Part shown: positions 25,627 through 34,426 of the stretch, one piece after another | Layout: each line of letters opens with the position of its first letter | How positions within the stretch are numbered: the stretch's first letter is position 1 | From: Lachnospiraceae bacterium | GTDB lineage: Bacteria; Bacillota; Clostridia; Lachnospirales; Lachnospiraceae | Assembly (NCBI GenBank): GCA_022769625.1 | Contig: JALEJP010000019.1 | Location: 62,001-126,000 of the forward strand | Direction: 5' to 3' | DNA: 64,000 nt | The notes under the pieces: model-generated | What the model was told of the DNA's origin: nothing | Seen by the model: the letters and a program-made list of their open reading frames with translations, nothing else | Databases searched by the model: none | Position numbers and translations under genes: made by a program

Positions 25627-26973
25627 TTAAAAGGGAAGTTTAAATCTGCCCCTTTTAGCACTTTTGCCTCCCATCATGCCTGGGAACTGTTTCATCATCT
25701 TGCGCGTCTGCTCAAACTGTTTCACCAGCTTGTTGACTTCGCTGATATCAACGCCTGCACCTTTTGCAATGCGTTTTTTTCTGGATGGATTTAAAATATC
25801 CGGATTGGATCTTTCTTTCGGTGTCATGGAAAGGATGATTGCCTCGATGCGCGCCATCTTATCCTCATCCACCGCAGCCTCAATGTCTGCAGCTTTACTT
25901 CCGATCCCCGGCATCATGCTCAGAACGCTGGAAATCCCACCCATATTTTTCACCTGTGCCATACTTTCCAGATAGTCATCGAAACCAAACTGTGCCTTCT
26001 TCAGTTTCTGCTCCATCTGTCTGGCCTTCTCTTCGTCGATATTGGCCTGTGCTTTCTCAATCAGAGTCATCACATCGCCCATACCAAGAATCCTGGATGC
26101 CATCCTTTCCGGATAGAACTGTTCCAGATCCGAAAGCTTTTCACCCATACCAACATAGAGAATCGGCTTTCCGCAGGTTGCCTTGATGGAAAGTGCGGCA
26201 CCGCCTCTTGTGTCACCATCCAGCTTGGTAAGAATAACACCGTCCAGTTCCAGCTTCTGATTGAAACTGTCAGCCACATTGACCGCATCCTGACCGGTCA
26301 TGGCATCCACTACAAGGATCGTCTGATCCACGTGAACGGCCTCTTTGATATTCTGAAGCTCTTCCATCATCGCTTCGTCAATATGCAGACGTCCCGCTGT
26401 ATCCAGGATCACTACATTGAATCCGTGCTGCTTTGCATGCTCAACAGCGGCTTTGGCGATATTGACAGGGTTCTGTTTATCTCCCATGGAGAATACCTCA
26501 ACGCCCTGCTTTTCCCCATTTATCTGAAGCTGCTGGATCGCAGCCGGACGATACACATCACATGCTGCAAGCAGCGGCTTTCTGCCTTTTGCTTTTAATT
26601 TTCCTGCAATCTTCGCAGTGGTCGTTGTCTTACCGGCGCCCTGAAGACCTGCCATTAATATCACAGTAACTTCATTGGACGGACGCAGCGCAATCTCTGT
26701 CGTCTCAGATCCCATCAGGCGAACCAGCTCGTCATTTACGATCTTGATGACCATCTGTCCCGGATTCAGTCCATTCATAACATCCTGACCGATTGCACGT
26801 TCCTGAACTGCTTTGATAAACTGTTTTACCACCTTAAAACTGACATCTGCCTCCAGAAGTGCCAGCTTTACTTCCTTCAGTGCTGTTTTGACATCCGCTT
26901 CCGTCAGCCTTCCCTTGCCTCGAAGGTTTTTAAAAATAGTCTGCAGCTTATCCGATAAACTCTCAAATGCCAT
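25627..26973 (-). CDS. ffh: Signal recognition particle protein Ffh (SRP54)
   Basis: 448 residues. N domain (1-85), GTPase domain with [10 protein letters not shown] (near 107), DTAGRLH and [10 protein letters not shown], then the Met-rich M domain ending [22 protein letters not shown]. With 4.5S RNA it binds signal sequences and docks with FtsY, which is also in this window (36.9 kb). It follows ylxM by 27 bases. All G motifs are intact. Confidence 0.98.
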   Translation of the reverse strand: MAFESLSDKLQTIFKNLRGKGRLTEADVKTALKEVKLALLEADVSFKVVKQFIKAVQERAIGQDVMNGLNPGQMVIKIVNDELVRLMGSETTEIALRPSNEVTVILMAGLQGAGKTTTTAKIAGKLKAKGRKPLLAACDVYRPAAIQQLQINGEKQGVEVFSMGDKQNPVNIAKAAVEHAKQHGFNVVILDTAGRLHIDEAMMEELQNIKEAVHVDQTILVVDAMTGQDAVNVADSFNQKLELDGVILTKLDGDTRGGAALSIKATCGKPILYVGMGEKLSDLEQFYPERMASRILGMGDVMTLIEKAQANIDEEKARQMEQKLKKAQFGFDDYLESMAQVKNMGGISSVLSMMPGIGSKAADIEAAVDEDKMARIEAIILSMTPKERSNPDILNPSRKKRIAKGAGVDISEVNKLVKQFEQTRKMMKQFPGMMGGKSAKRGRFKLPF

Positions 26974-27000
26974 CGCAACCTCCAGTACCGCTTCGCGGTA

Positions 27001-27318
27001 TCACAATTCTTCCAATACCTCATCCGAAATCCGTCTTACCTCATCCGGATCATTTGCTGCTTTTCTGATCGCCTCTACTTTTTCTTTCAGGCTCACAAAT
27101 TTCTCGACCAAATGCAGCTTTGCCTCATAATCATCCAGAATACGTCCGCATCTCCGGATCATGTCATGTACGCCCTGTCTGCTGATGCCCTGAATCTCAG
27201 CCACCTCGCTGCAGGAAATATCATTTAAAACCACATCTTCATACACTTGCCGCTGATGCTCGGTAAGCAGCTCACCATAAAAATCATAGAGCAAAGTCTG
27301 CTCCAGAATTTTCTCCAT
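27001..27318 (-). CDS. ylxM: YlxM/p13-family DNA-binding protein
   Basis: 105 residues, helix-turn-helix of the sigma-70 region 4 type ([23 protein letters not shown]). The family always sits directly upstream of ffh and is thought to modulate SRP function or expression. The ATG at 27318 is only 17 bases from the -10 element and follows AAGGTG, which fixes the start; the longer open frame crosses the promoter. Confidence 0.92.
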   Translation of the reverse strand: MEKILEQTLLYDFYGELLTEHQRQVYEDVVLNDISCSEVAEIQGISRQGVHDMIRRCGRILDDYEAKLHLVEKFVSLKEKVEAIRKAANDPDEVRRISDEVLEEL

Positions 27319-27334
27319 TGCAATCACCTTGGCT

Positions 27335-27363
27335 ATCATACCGGAAAAAGAGATGGTTGTCAA
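27335..27363 (-). promoter_or_regulatory. Promoter of ylxM-ffh-rpsP-khpA
   Basis: Consensus TTGACA, a 17-base spacer and TATGAT on the minus strand. The leader is very short, about 10-15 bases. A perfect TTGACAAA/TTTGTCAA inverted repeat lies just upstream at 27374-27398. Confidence 0.88.
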
Positions 27364-27373
27364 GTATTTTTTC

Positions 27374-27398
27374 TTGACAAATCTGTTTTTTTTGTCAA
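27374..27398. promoter_or_regulatory. TTGACAAA inverted repeat upstream of the ylxM promoter
   Basis: TTGACAAA and TTTGTCAA flank a nine-base T-rich spacer, ending ten bases upstream of the -35. It may be a protein site, or a hairpin that ends transcription from the upstream acylation operon. Each arm resembles a -35 element. Confidence 0.35.
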
Positions 27399-27416
27399 AT
27401 TTTTTCTCCCATACAG

Positions 27417-27448
27417 AAGCTGCCGCAGCGTACGCTCTGCGGCAGCTT
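27417..27448 (-). terminator. Hairpin after the acylation operon
   Basis: A perfect 12-bp stem AAGCTGCCGCAG/CTGCGGCAGCTT with an eight-base loop, starting five bases after the stop of the SGNH gene. The T-run on the minus strand is short (TTCTG), so termination may be helped by the T-rich repeat at 27374-27398. Confidence 0.65.
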
Positions 27449-27452
27449 TTCA

Positions 27453-28613
27453 TCACCCTTTATAAAGGGTGTTGCTTACAATATTGCTTTCATCTTCATA
27501 CCCATTCAACAGAATCGTTCCGGTCTTCAGATATTCCTCTCTGAGACGCTGGTAATCATTTTTCCGCTCCTGAATATGTTCATAGATGTTTTCTTTTGTC
27601 ACATAAACGCCAAAGCCTTCATAAGAATTTTTTCCGCTGACGGTATCCACCACCAGATCAGATACCTCATAGAAGAAATGGCCTTCATTGTAATAATTGT
27701 ACGGATTCAGGTTAATGTCATTGTAGCCGCTGAAATCCCAGTAATCGCTGATCAGCACCAGCTCCTGCATATAATTCCAGTATTCCTCACAATCATGCTC
27801 ACTCATTTCCCCGATAAAGGCCGGTGCCAGCATCAGCTGAAATTCCACGCCTTTTTCATCGCACATACGCTTGATCTCGCGCAGGGCTTCCAGATTATCT
27901 TCATACGCATCATTCTGAATGGTACCGGTAAACAGACGCTTCATATGTGAGGAAAACTTCTTGAGCACATATTTGTTGGTAAACTTTTCGTGATCCTTAC
28001 TGCGGGCATTGTAGTATTTCTCCAGATTCCGCTCCCCGGTCACCGGATTTCCGTAAAAGACAGAAGACTTGCCCTCTCTCTTTTCTTTCAACATGTCAAT
28101 GGATACACTCACGTCTTTAAATAGAAATTCCAGGTTTTCAAGAAAAACACTTTCTCCTGTCACCTGAGCCGGCAGGATCGTCACATCCGTATTCTGCCGG
28201 TCAAAGGCCCGAACCTCCCCGCCACTTAAATTCACCAGAATCTTTTTGGCGTTGGTATTCTCCAGAATATATTTCGCATAATAGTAATAATTCTGCACGC
28301 TTCCGCCGCTGGTCCATACATTATAATAACGATATCCGTCCATCTCAGAAAGCTTTTCCGGACGATAACTTCCGGTTTTGGAACCACCTATAATATAGGC
28401 ATCATACTCATCTGAAAAATTCTTAATATGCTCTGCTTTAAAGAATCGAAGATACTGTTCCGTATTCATCTGGAAATCTACGTTGCTGTAATCACCGCCT
28501 TTAAAATGAAAGTATCCAAACGGATCCACAAAATAATTCATGCCAGTGATAAAAAGAACAACACAGATGACCACACTGATTATTGCTATATTCCATCTCT
28601 TAAATTTATCCAT
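27453..28613 (-). CDS. SGNH/DltD-like membrane-anchored partner of an O-acyltransferase
   Basis: 386 residues. One N-terminal membrane helix (about 10-27) followed by a large extracellular domain. The IIGGSKTG segment places a candidate nucleophile at Ser78, and a late [14 protein letters not shown] segment offers a catalytic-type His, the pattern of SGNH hydrolase-like proteins (DltD, AlgJ/X, PatB) that work with MBOAT transferases. It lies 20 bases after the MBOAT gene and is last in a six-gene operon. It probably moves the acyl group from the membrane transferase to an extracellular polymer. The specific substrate is unknown. Confidence 0.78.
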   Translation of the reverse strand: MDKFKRWNIAIISVVICVVLFITGMNYFVDPFGYFHFKGGDYSNVDFQMNTEQYLRFFKAEHIKNFSDEYDAYIIGGSKTGSYRPEKLSEMDGYRYYNVWTSGGSVQNYYYYAKYILENTNAKKILVNLSGGEVRAFDRQNTDVTILPAQVTGESVFLENLEFLFKDVSVSIDMLKEKREGKSSVFYGNPVTGERNLEKYYNARSKDHEKFTNKYVLKKFSSHMKRLFTGTIQNDAYEDNLEALREIKRMCDEKGVEFQLMLAPAFIGEMSEHDCEEYWNYMQELVLISDYWDFSGYNDINLNPYNYYNEGHFFYEVSDLVVDTVSGKNSYEGFGVYVTKENIYEHIQERKNDYQRLREEYLKTGTILLNGYEDESNIVSNTLYKG

Positions 28614-28633
28614 GTCTTACCTCCCATGCCACC

Positions 28634-30067
28634 TTAGAACTGGAAATACAGAAACTGTACAACTTTATCCATCTTGCAGAGACAGATTGCAAGCAATGCA
28701 CCCGTGTACAGCAGATATCCAAAATTGGGTTTGAACTTCTCTGACATCTTTTTCGTGGTAGGCGCAAGATAACAGATGGCAAGACTGATAACCACCAGGA
28801 TGCCCAGATCCTTGTGAACTGCCATAAAATGATAGATTTGGGACCATGCAGCAGAAAGCCCTTCTCCAAACAGCTCTTTAAAATGAAACATACTCTTATA
28901 GACGATCCACGCATCGGAAAGCTTGTTTACCACAAAGATAACACGCGTTGTCACAATACAGAGAAAGGTAAGGAAAACGGCCGGTATGTACGGTGTTTTC
29001 ATCTTATGATAGCTGCGGTATGCACCGATGCAGACCAGAATGCCATTTGCAATTCCCCAGATAATAAAATTCCAGCCTGCCCCATGCCAGATACCCGACA
29101 CCAGAAAGGTCAGCATGGTAGCCATATAGTAATTACGCCATTTGGATCCTTTTTTAAAATAGCTCTTAAACACATAATTTCCCAGGAAACGGGAAAGTGT
29201 CATGTGCTGACGCTGCCAGTACTGCTGCATATCGGTGGAACGAAACGGCGCGTTAAAGTTCTCCGCAAGCTTCACCCCAAACATATAGCCCAGTCCGATT
29301 GCCATATCTGTATAACCGGACAGGTCAAAGTAGTAGGAGATCGAATACTCAATGGTATAGAACCAGGACTCCAGAATCGTCACCTGATTGGTTATATTGG
29401 CATAAAAGGCTGATGCATCGTCATTCATGGGATCTGCAATCAACATTTTCTTTGCACACCCGATGGCAAACACAAAGAGACCCAGCGCAATTTTCTCGTG
29501 GTTCAGCTTCAGATTTTCTTCATTTTCGAACTGGGGCACAATTTCTGCATGATGGATAATCGGTCCAACGATCAGCTGAGGGAAAAATGTAATAAACAGC
29601 AGGTAGCTGATAATATCATACTCTTTTGTCTGCCCTCTGTAAGAGTCCACCAGAAAGGCAATCAGCTGGAACGTAAAAAATGAAATACCGATGGGCAGGG
29701 CAATTCTTCGAAGCAGAAAATCCGTCCCTGCAATGGCATTTACATTTTCCAGGAAGAAATCAACGTATTTATAATATCCAAGCAGTGCCAGGTTTGCCAG
29801 CACACCGAGAATCATCAGAATTTTTCTCTGCAGTTTCTGTGACTCTCCCTGCATGCGGCTTAAAGAAGTACCTACCGCATAGTTTCCAAACACACTCCCC
29901 AGAAAAAACGGGAAAAAATCCGGACTTCCCTGCGAATAGAAATACAGGGAAGCCAGAATCAGCCATATTTTTGACAACTGATAATACCGAAAATGATTCA
30001 GGATATAATATCCGGAAAAAACAATCGGCAAAAATACAAGGATAAACTTATAACTTGAAAATATCAT
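28634..30067 (-). CDS. MBOAT-family O-acyltransferase (AlgI/DltB type)
   Basis: 477 residues with about ten or more membrane helices. The family His is His328 in SGIWHGAGWNFIIWG, and the upstream segment with DLSGYTDMAIGLGYMFG and the RQHMTLSRFLGNYVF stretch are typical of AlgI/DltB/PatA proteins. The family takes acyl groups from CoA or a carrier protein in the cytoplasm and passes them across the membrane to polysaccharide, teichoic acid or peptidoglycan. It follows the ABC permease by 33 bases and precedes the SGNH partner by 20 bases. No dltC-like carrier gene is present in this operon. Confidence 0.92.
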   Translation of the reverse strand: MIFSSYKFILVFLPIVFSGYYILNHFRYYQLSKIWLILASLYFYSQGSPDFFPFFLGSVFGNYAVGTSLSRMQGESQKLQRKILMILGVLANLALLGYYKYVDFFLENVNAIAGTDFLLRRIALPIGISFFTFQLIAFLVDSYRGQTKEYDIISYLLFITFFPQLIVGPIIHHAEIVPQFENEENLKLNHEKIALGLFVFAIGCAKKMLIADPMNDDASAFYANITNQVTILESWFYTIEYSISYYFDLSGYTDMAIGLGYMFGVKLAENFNAPFRSTDMQQYWQRQHMTLSRFLGNYVFKSYFKKGSKWRNYYMATMLTFLVSGIWHGAGWNFIIWGIANGILVCIGAYRSYHKMKTPYIPAVFLTFLCIVTTRVIFVVNKLSDAWIVYKSMFHFKELFGEGLSAAWSQIYHFMAVHKDLGILVVISLAICYLAPTTKKMSEKFKPNFGYLLYTGALLAICLCKMDKVVQFLYFQF

Positions 30068-30100
30068 TTTCTTTTCCTTTTCCTTTGGTATCGATAATAA

Positions 30101-30886
30101 TCACTCTTTTGCTTTCCAGTTTGCCGTATAACGCTCAAGTGGAGTAAAAAACAGATTTTCCATAAGAATCATGATCACTCCCAGACTCAGAATCGTAATC
30201 AGCGTGATAGCCGTATTTGCCGTATTTCTACCCACATTCAGCACATATCCAAGGCCTTCCGGCACACCTACCAGTTCAGCGGCGATCACCGCACGCCATG
30301 CAAATCCAAGTCCAAGCTTGAAGCCGCTGACCAGATAAGGAATGATGCTGGGAACAATGCATTTCTTTATAATCTGCCATTTGTTTGCTTCCATGATCCG
30401 CAGCACCTGAATCAGCTTTTCATCCACTTCCATGACACCCTGCAGCGTATTGGTAATGATCGGGGACAAAGCTCCCATTGTGATAATAAAAACGGCTGCG
30501 CTGTTTCCCAGACCAAACCACAAAATGGCAAGGGGTACCCAGGCAACACCCGGAATCGGGGAAAACAGGCGGAAAATCGGATGCAGAAAATTACGGAGTG
30601 TCGTACTCATTCCCATCAGGATGCCTACCGGTGTTCCGATTGCTGCTGCAATCAGAAAACCGCTGAGCACACGTTTCATACTGACCCAGATATTATAAGG
30701 CAGGTAACCCGATTTCAGGATTTCCCAGAGCTCTTTTGCCACTTCTACAGGAGGCGGCAGTAAAAGCCGTCCCCGATCCACATCCACTCTTCCGAAGATT
30801 CCGGTATTGGATGCGATATTCCAGATAATCAACAAAACTGCAAACGAAAGGAAGCCCTGCAGAATAACTTTCAGTTTCTTTTTCAT
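30101..30886 (-). CDS. ABC importer permease, NitT/TauT (SsuC-like) family
   Basis: 261 residues with about six membrane helices. The cytoplasmic EAA loop AWRAVIAAELVGVPEGLGYVLNVG is diagnostic of the SsuC/TauC/NrtB group, and LFSPIPGVAWVPLAILWFGLG is also typical. Family substrates include sulfonates, taurine, nitrate, bicarbonate, pyrimidine precursors and aromatic acids, so the family alone does not fix the cargo. It lies 21 bases after the lipoprotein gene. Confidence 0.93.
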   Translation of the reverse strand: MKKKLKVILQGFLSFAVLLIIWNIASNTGIFGRVDVDRGRLLLPPPVEVAKELWEILKSGYLPYNIWVSMKRVLSGFLIAAAIGTPVGILMGMSTTLRNFLHPIFRLFSPIPGVAWVPLAILWFGLGNSAAVFIITMGALSPIITNTLQGVMEVDEKLIQVLRIMEANKWQIIKKCIVPSIIPYLVSGFKLGLGFAWRAVIAAELVGVPEGLGYVLNVGRNTANTAITLITILSLGVIMILMENLFFTPLERYTANWKAKE

Positions 30887-30907
30887 CTTCCATATCCTTC
30901 CCTAATA

Positions 30908-31924
30908 CTATTCCAGGGCATCCAGCCAGGAAGTATCGATCAGTTGTGACGCATCCGGCATGCTGGTAATATAGCTCAGGTCATAAGACCACTGCAGAGT
31001 ATCCATGATTCCTTTCTCATCAATCTGATAGCTGTAATCAATACGTTTTCTTGCATTTTCAATTACAGACTCATCCAGACTCAGAATCTCTGCCAGAACC
31101 TGATTGGCCGATTCATCTGTATTGATAAAATCAACCGTTTTTTTGTAAACACCTAAAAATTCGTTCAGCGCCTCCGGATTGTTGTCGATCAACTCCTGTG
31201 ATGCAATCACCACATTGACCGGATAAAAACTGTCACTTCCTGTCTCTGCCTTGATCTCAGAGGCAGCATCGTAGACAACCCGGATGTCATCATAGGTTGC
31301 CTCTGCCTGTGATGCGTAAGGCTCCCATGTAATGATGGCATCCACTTCCTTGGTGACCTCCAGAACACTTGCCATATCAGCCGGCTTCATGCCGGAAATG
31401 GCTGTGATATCTTCCTGCGTCAGACTGCCGGATGGCAGAATCTTGTCCCGAAGAAGCGCATCCGTCACCGTACTGATATTCGGCTCTGCAATCGTTTTTC
31501 CTTTTAAATCCGCCACTGTCTCAATGCCGGTTTCTTCCCTTGTCATAACCACATGGCCGCCGCCATTAGCCGCCGCCACCACCTTCAGCTCAATGCCTTT
31601 GTTCTGCCAGGTTGCAACCGGTGCAATGCCCACAAAAGCAATGTCCAGTTCACCGGCAGCAAAGGCCTCCATCAGCGTAGAACCATCGGAAAACTCGGCA
31701 AGCTCAATCTGAACACTGCTGTCATCAAAATACCCCTGATTTAATGCCACATAAGGACTCGCCGTACCAAGTGCCAGATTGGTACCTACCTTCAGTGTGG
31801 TTGTTCCATCTTCGTTTGCTGTATGCTCCGTAACCTGTGACTCACCCTGTGTCCCGGATGAAGAACCACATCCACCAAGTATCAGGCAGACTGCTGCTGC
31901 CAGGCAAAGTATTCTTTTTTTCAT
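30908..31924 (-). CDS. ABC importer substrate-binding lipoprotein, NMT1/SsuA-like
   Basis: 338 residues. The signal peptide ends in a lipobox LILGGC (Cys near 19). The type II binding fold begins TLKVGTNLALGTASPYVALNQGYF, close to the SsuA/TauA/NMT1 pattern (substrate site near ASPY), and has the family segments AAGELDIAFVGIAP and DLKGKTIAEP. Four bases separate its ATG from the stop of the CoA ligase gene, which is not normal for this transporter family and ties the cargo to the ligase. Confidence 0.93.
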   Translation of the reverse strand: MKKRILCLAAAVCLILGGCGSSSGTQGESQVTEHTANEDGTTTLKVGTNLALGTASPYVALNQGYFDDSSVQIELAEFSDGSTLMEAFAAGELDIAFVGIAPVATWQNKGIELKVVAAANGGGHVVMTREETGIETVADLKGKTIAEPNISTVTDALLRDKILPSGSLTQEDITAISGMKPADMASVLEVTKEVDAIITWEPYASQAEATYDDIRVVYDAASEIKAETGSDSFYPVNVVIASQELIDNNPEALNEFLGVYKKTVDFINTDESANQVLAEILSLDESVIENARKRIDYSYQIDEKGIMDTLQWSYDLSYITSMPDASQLIDTSWLDALE

Positions 31925-31928
31925 GTCA

Positions 31929-33452
31929 TCAGTCCTTTCTTTCCTTTTCGTCAGATTGCTTATATCTTTCCAGAAGCTTCAGCCTCTGGATTTTTCCATT
32001 TCCTCCTTGCGGCAGTTCATCCACAAAGCGGACATATTTTGGAACTTTATAATAAGCCAGGTGCTCTCTGCAATACTCCCTTACCTCCTCTTCGGTAAGC
32101 ATCTGCCCTTCCTTTAATTTGATAAAGGCTGCTGTTTCTTCCCCGTAAACGGTATCCGGTACGCCAACTGCAGCTGCCAGCTCCACCTGCGGAAGCTGAT
32201 AAAGCACCTCATCCACCTCACGCGGCGAGAACTTTTCTCCTGCCCGATTGATAAGCTCTTTGATACGACCGGTCAGGAACAGATAGCCGTCTGCATCCAG
32301 ATATCCCATATCTCCCGTGTGGAACCATCCGTCCGTAAACGCTTTTTCTGTCTCCTCCGGCTTTCTGAAATATCCACAGGTTACATTATCGCCCTGGATC
32401 AGCACTTCTCCCTCCTGCATCGGGGGCAGCTTTATGCCATCCGGATTCACTACTTTGATACGGTTTCCCACAGGAAGTCCAACAGATCCTGCCTTGCGTA
32501 CCGCTGGCGGCATGGGATTTGTCGTAATCTGACTGCATCCTTCTGTAATGCCATAGGATTCTATGATGGGCACACCATATTCCCGCTCAAAAGCTTCCAG
32601 TACAGCCACCGGAAGAGAAGAGGATGCCGATCTTGCGAAGCGCAGTGAACGGATGTCCAGATGCTCCGGCCTTCCCTTTGATAACAGATGGGAATACATC
32701 GTTGGCACTCCGCTGAACCAGGTAACCCGATATTGCTCTACCAGCCCCCAGAAACGACTGACGCTGAATTTCTTTGTTACCACAATACGGCTTCCTGTAT
32801 AAATGGAAGTAATTAATGTGATCACCAGACCATTGATATGGAACCAGGGCAGTACACAGAGTACTACATCATCCGCACACAGACCATGACCTTCTCTGAT
32901 CTGATTCGCCTCAGCCAGAAGATTGGCATAAGTCAGCAAAACTCCTTTTGGATGTCCCGTCGTTCCGGAAGTGTACAGAATCATTGCAAAATCCTCTGGC
33001 TGCACCTGCGGAAAATCTGTTTGCGCACAGACATCCTCTTTCAGAATAAAAAGGAAGGTTCCATCCTCCAGTTCCACCATTTTTTTTCGATATTTGAGAG
33101 GAATATTTTCCAGGAATTCTCTGGAAGCTGCTATGTATTTTGACTGTGAATCTTCAATCAGATAGGTAAGCTCTGCCTCTCTCAACGAAGTATTCACAGG
33201 AATCACCGTCCCACCGCAATAGCCGCATCCAAAATAATTTAAAATAAATGACCGGCTGTTGCTCATCAGCAGAAGGAGCTTTTCTCCCTTTGCAAGCCCT
33301 CTGGTCAAAAACACTTCTCCTCTTTCTTTCACTTCATCAGCAAGCTCAGCATAAGTCATTTCTTCCCCGGTACCGGGTATGTTCATAAAAACCTTTTCCG
33401 CAAACGCTTTCGCCTGCCGTTCTATCATTGTCCAAAATATTTCTCCGCTCAT
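31929..33452 (-). CDS. AMP-forming acyl-CoA ligase inside an ABC importer operon
   Basis: 507 residues from the ATG of MSGEIFW, after AAAGGGTG. All ANL motifs are intact: P-loop LYTSGTTGHPKG (159-170), ESYGITEG, GWFHTGDMGY, GRIKELINRAGEKFSP and the C-terminal catalytic Lys487 in GNGKIQR. The enzyme adenylates a carboxylic acid and forms its CoA thioester. The RSASSSLP...NPMPP...GSVGLPVG region recalls oxalyl-CoA synthetase and small or medium-chain ligases, but the substrate cannot be fixed. It sits four bases after the ATPase gene and four before the binding protein. Confidence 0.92.
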   Translation of the reverse strand: MSGEIFWTMIERQAKAFAEKVFMNIPGTGEEMTYAELADEVKERGEVFLTRGLAKGEKLLLLMSNSRSFILNYFGCGYCGGTVIPVNTSLREAELTYLIEDSQSKYIAASREFLENIPLKYRKKMVELEDGTFLFILKEDVCAQTDFPQVQPEDFAMILYTSGTTGHPKGVLLTYANLLAEANQIREGHGLCADDVVLCVLPWFHINGLVITLITSIYTGSRIVVTKKFSVSRFWGLVEQYRVTWFSGVPTMYSHLLSKGRPEHLDIRSLRFARSASSSLPVAVLEAFEREYGVPIIESYGITEGCSQITTNPMPPAVRKAGSVGLPVGNRIKVVNPDGIKLPPMQEGEVLIQGDNVTCGYFRKPEETEKAFTDGWFHTGDMGYLDADGYLFLTGRIKELINRAGEKFSPREVDEVLYQLPQVELAAAVGVPDTVYGEETAAFIKLKEGQMLTEEEVREYCREHLAYYKVPKYVRFVDELPQGGNGKIQRLKLLERYKQSDEKERKD

Positions 33453-33456
33453 TGTT

Positions 33457-34242
33457 TCACCCTTTTTCCTGAATTTTGGCCTGAGCACGTCCCAGGCTCA
33501 GGATATGATTTCTGATATCAATAAATTCCGGCAGATTTCGATCACGTGGTTTCGGCAGATCCACCGTTATAATTTCCTGAATTTTAGCTGGAGAGCTGGA
33601 AAACACAACAATCTTGTCCGACAAATATACGGCTTCATCGCAGTCATGTGTCACAAAGCAGGTAGTATAACTGTTTTTTTCACAAAGTTTCAAAAGCTCC
33701 TCCTGCAGATTAATGCGCGTAAAGGAATCAAGCGCACCAAAAGGCTCGTCCATAAGAAGAATATCAGGATTCATTACAATGGCACGCGCGATGGATACCC
33801 TCTGCTTCATACCACCAGAAAGCTGATGGGGATAAGCATGTTCAAAGCCGTCAAGCCCAACAAGTCTGATCGCCCAGGCTGTTTTCCTCTCTATCTCCTC
33901 TTTATCCATGTTTTTAATTTCCAGTCCCATGGCAATGTTTTTCCAAACGTTTACCCAGGGAAACAACACATAATCCTGAAATACAACCATCCGGTCACTT
34001 CCCGGTCCTGTTACTTTTTTGCCGTCTACCAGTACTTTTCCCGCATCCGGCTTCAGCAGACCTGCGATGATACGCAGCAGTGTAGATTTTCCACATCCCG
34101 ACGGACCAATAAAAGATACAAATTCCCCATCCTCTATTTCAAAGGAAATGTTATCCAGTGCACGGAAGCTGGTCTCTTTCTCGTTTTTCATCAGATGATT
34201 TTTCTTAAAATGTTTTGTGACTTTTTGTATCGAAACAGACAC
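33457..34242 (-). CDS. ABC importer ATP-binding protein, SsuB/TauB-like
   Basis: 261 residues from a GTG start that follows AGGAGG. Walker A GPSGCGKST, signature LSGGMKQR and Walker B ILLMDEPFGALD are intact, and the DSFTRINLQEELLKL segment is typical of the NitT/TauT group. It is the first gene of a six-gene operon (ATPase, CoA ligase, lipoprotein, permease, MBOAT, SGNH) in which all gaps are 33 bases or less. No strong promoter was found upstream; a TAAAAT -10 exists without a good -35, so an activator may be needed. Confidence 0.93.
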   Translation of the reverse strand: MSVSIQKVTKHFKKNHLMKNEKETSFRALDNISFEIEDGEFVSFIGPSGCGKSTLLRIIAGLLKPDAGKVLVDGKKVTGPGSDRMVVFQDYVLFPWVNVWKNIAMGLEIKNMDKEEIERKTAWAIRLVGLDGFEHAYPHQLSGGMKQRVSIARAIVMNPDILLMDEPFGALDSFTRINLQEELLKLCEKNSYTTCFVTHDCDEAVYLSDKIVVFSSSPAKIQEIITVDLPKPRDRNLPEFIDIRNHILSLGRAQAKIQEKG

Positions 34243-34335
34243 GCTTTACCTCCTACCGTTGAATATTCATCTATCCTGTTCTTCCAGATACCGTGTGCAT
34301 TTTACCTGTAAATTGTGATGTAATTACGAACATTC

Positions 34336-34382
34336 ATTAAAATACCGGAAACCTTCTGGATGATTCAGAAGAATTTCCGGTG
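34336..34382 (-). terminator. Terminator after ugd
   Basis: Minus-strand stem ACCGGAAA...TTCTG/CAGAAG...TTTCCGGT with a short loop and trailing ATTTTAAT. T-runs on both sides make it usable in both directions. It separates ugd from the acylation operon. Confidence 0.8.
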
Positions 34383-34426
34383 TTTTTCTCTTTTGGAAGA
34401 GAGAGTAACATATACAAAAACAGTAA

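Noticed and set aside
33379..34311. 310-codon open frame on plus
   Set aside because: Antisense to the ABC ATPase gene; no recognisable domain and no start signal.
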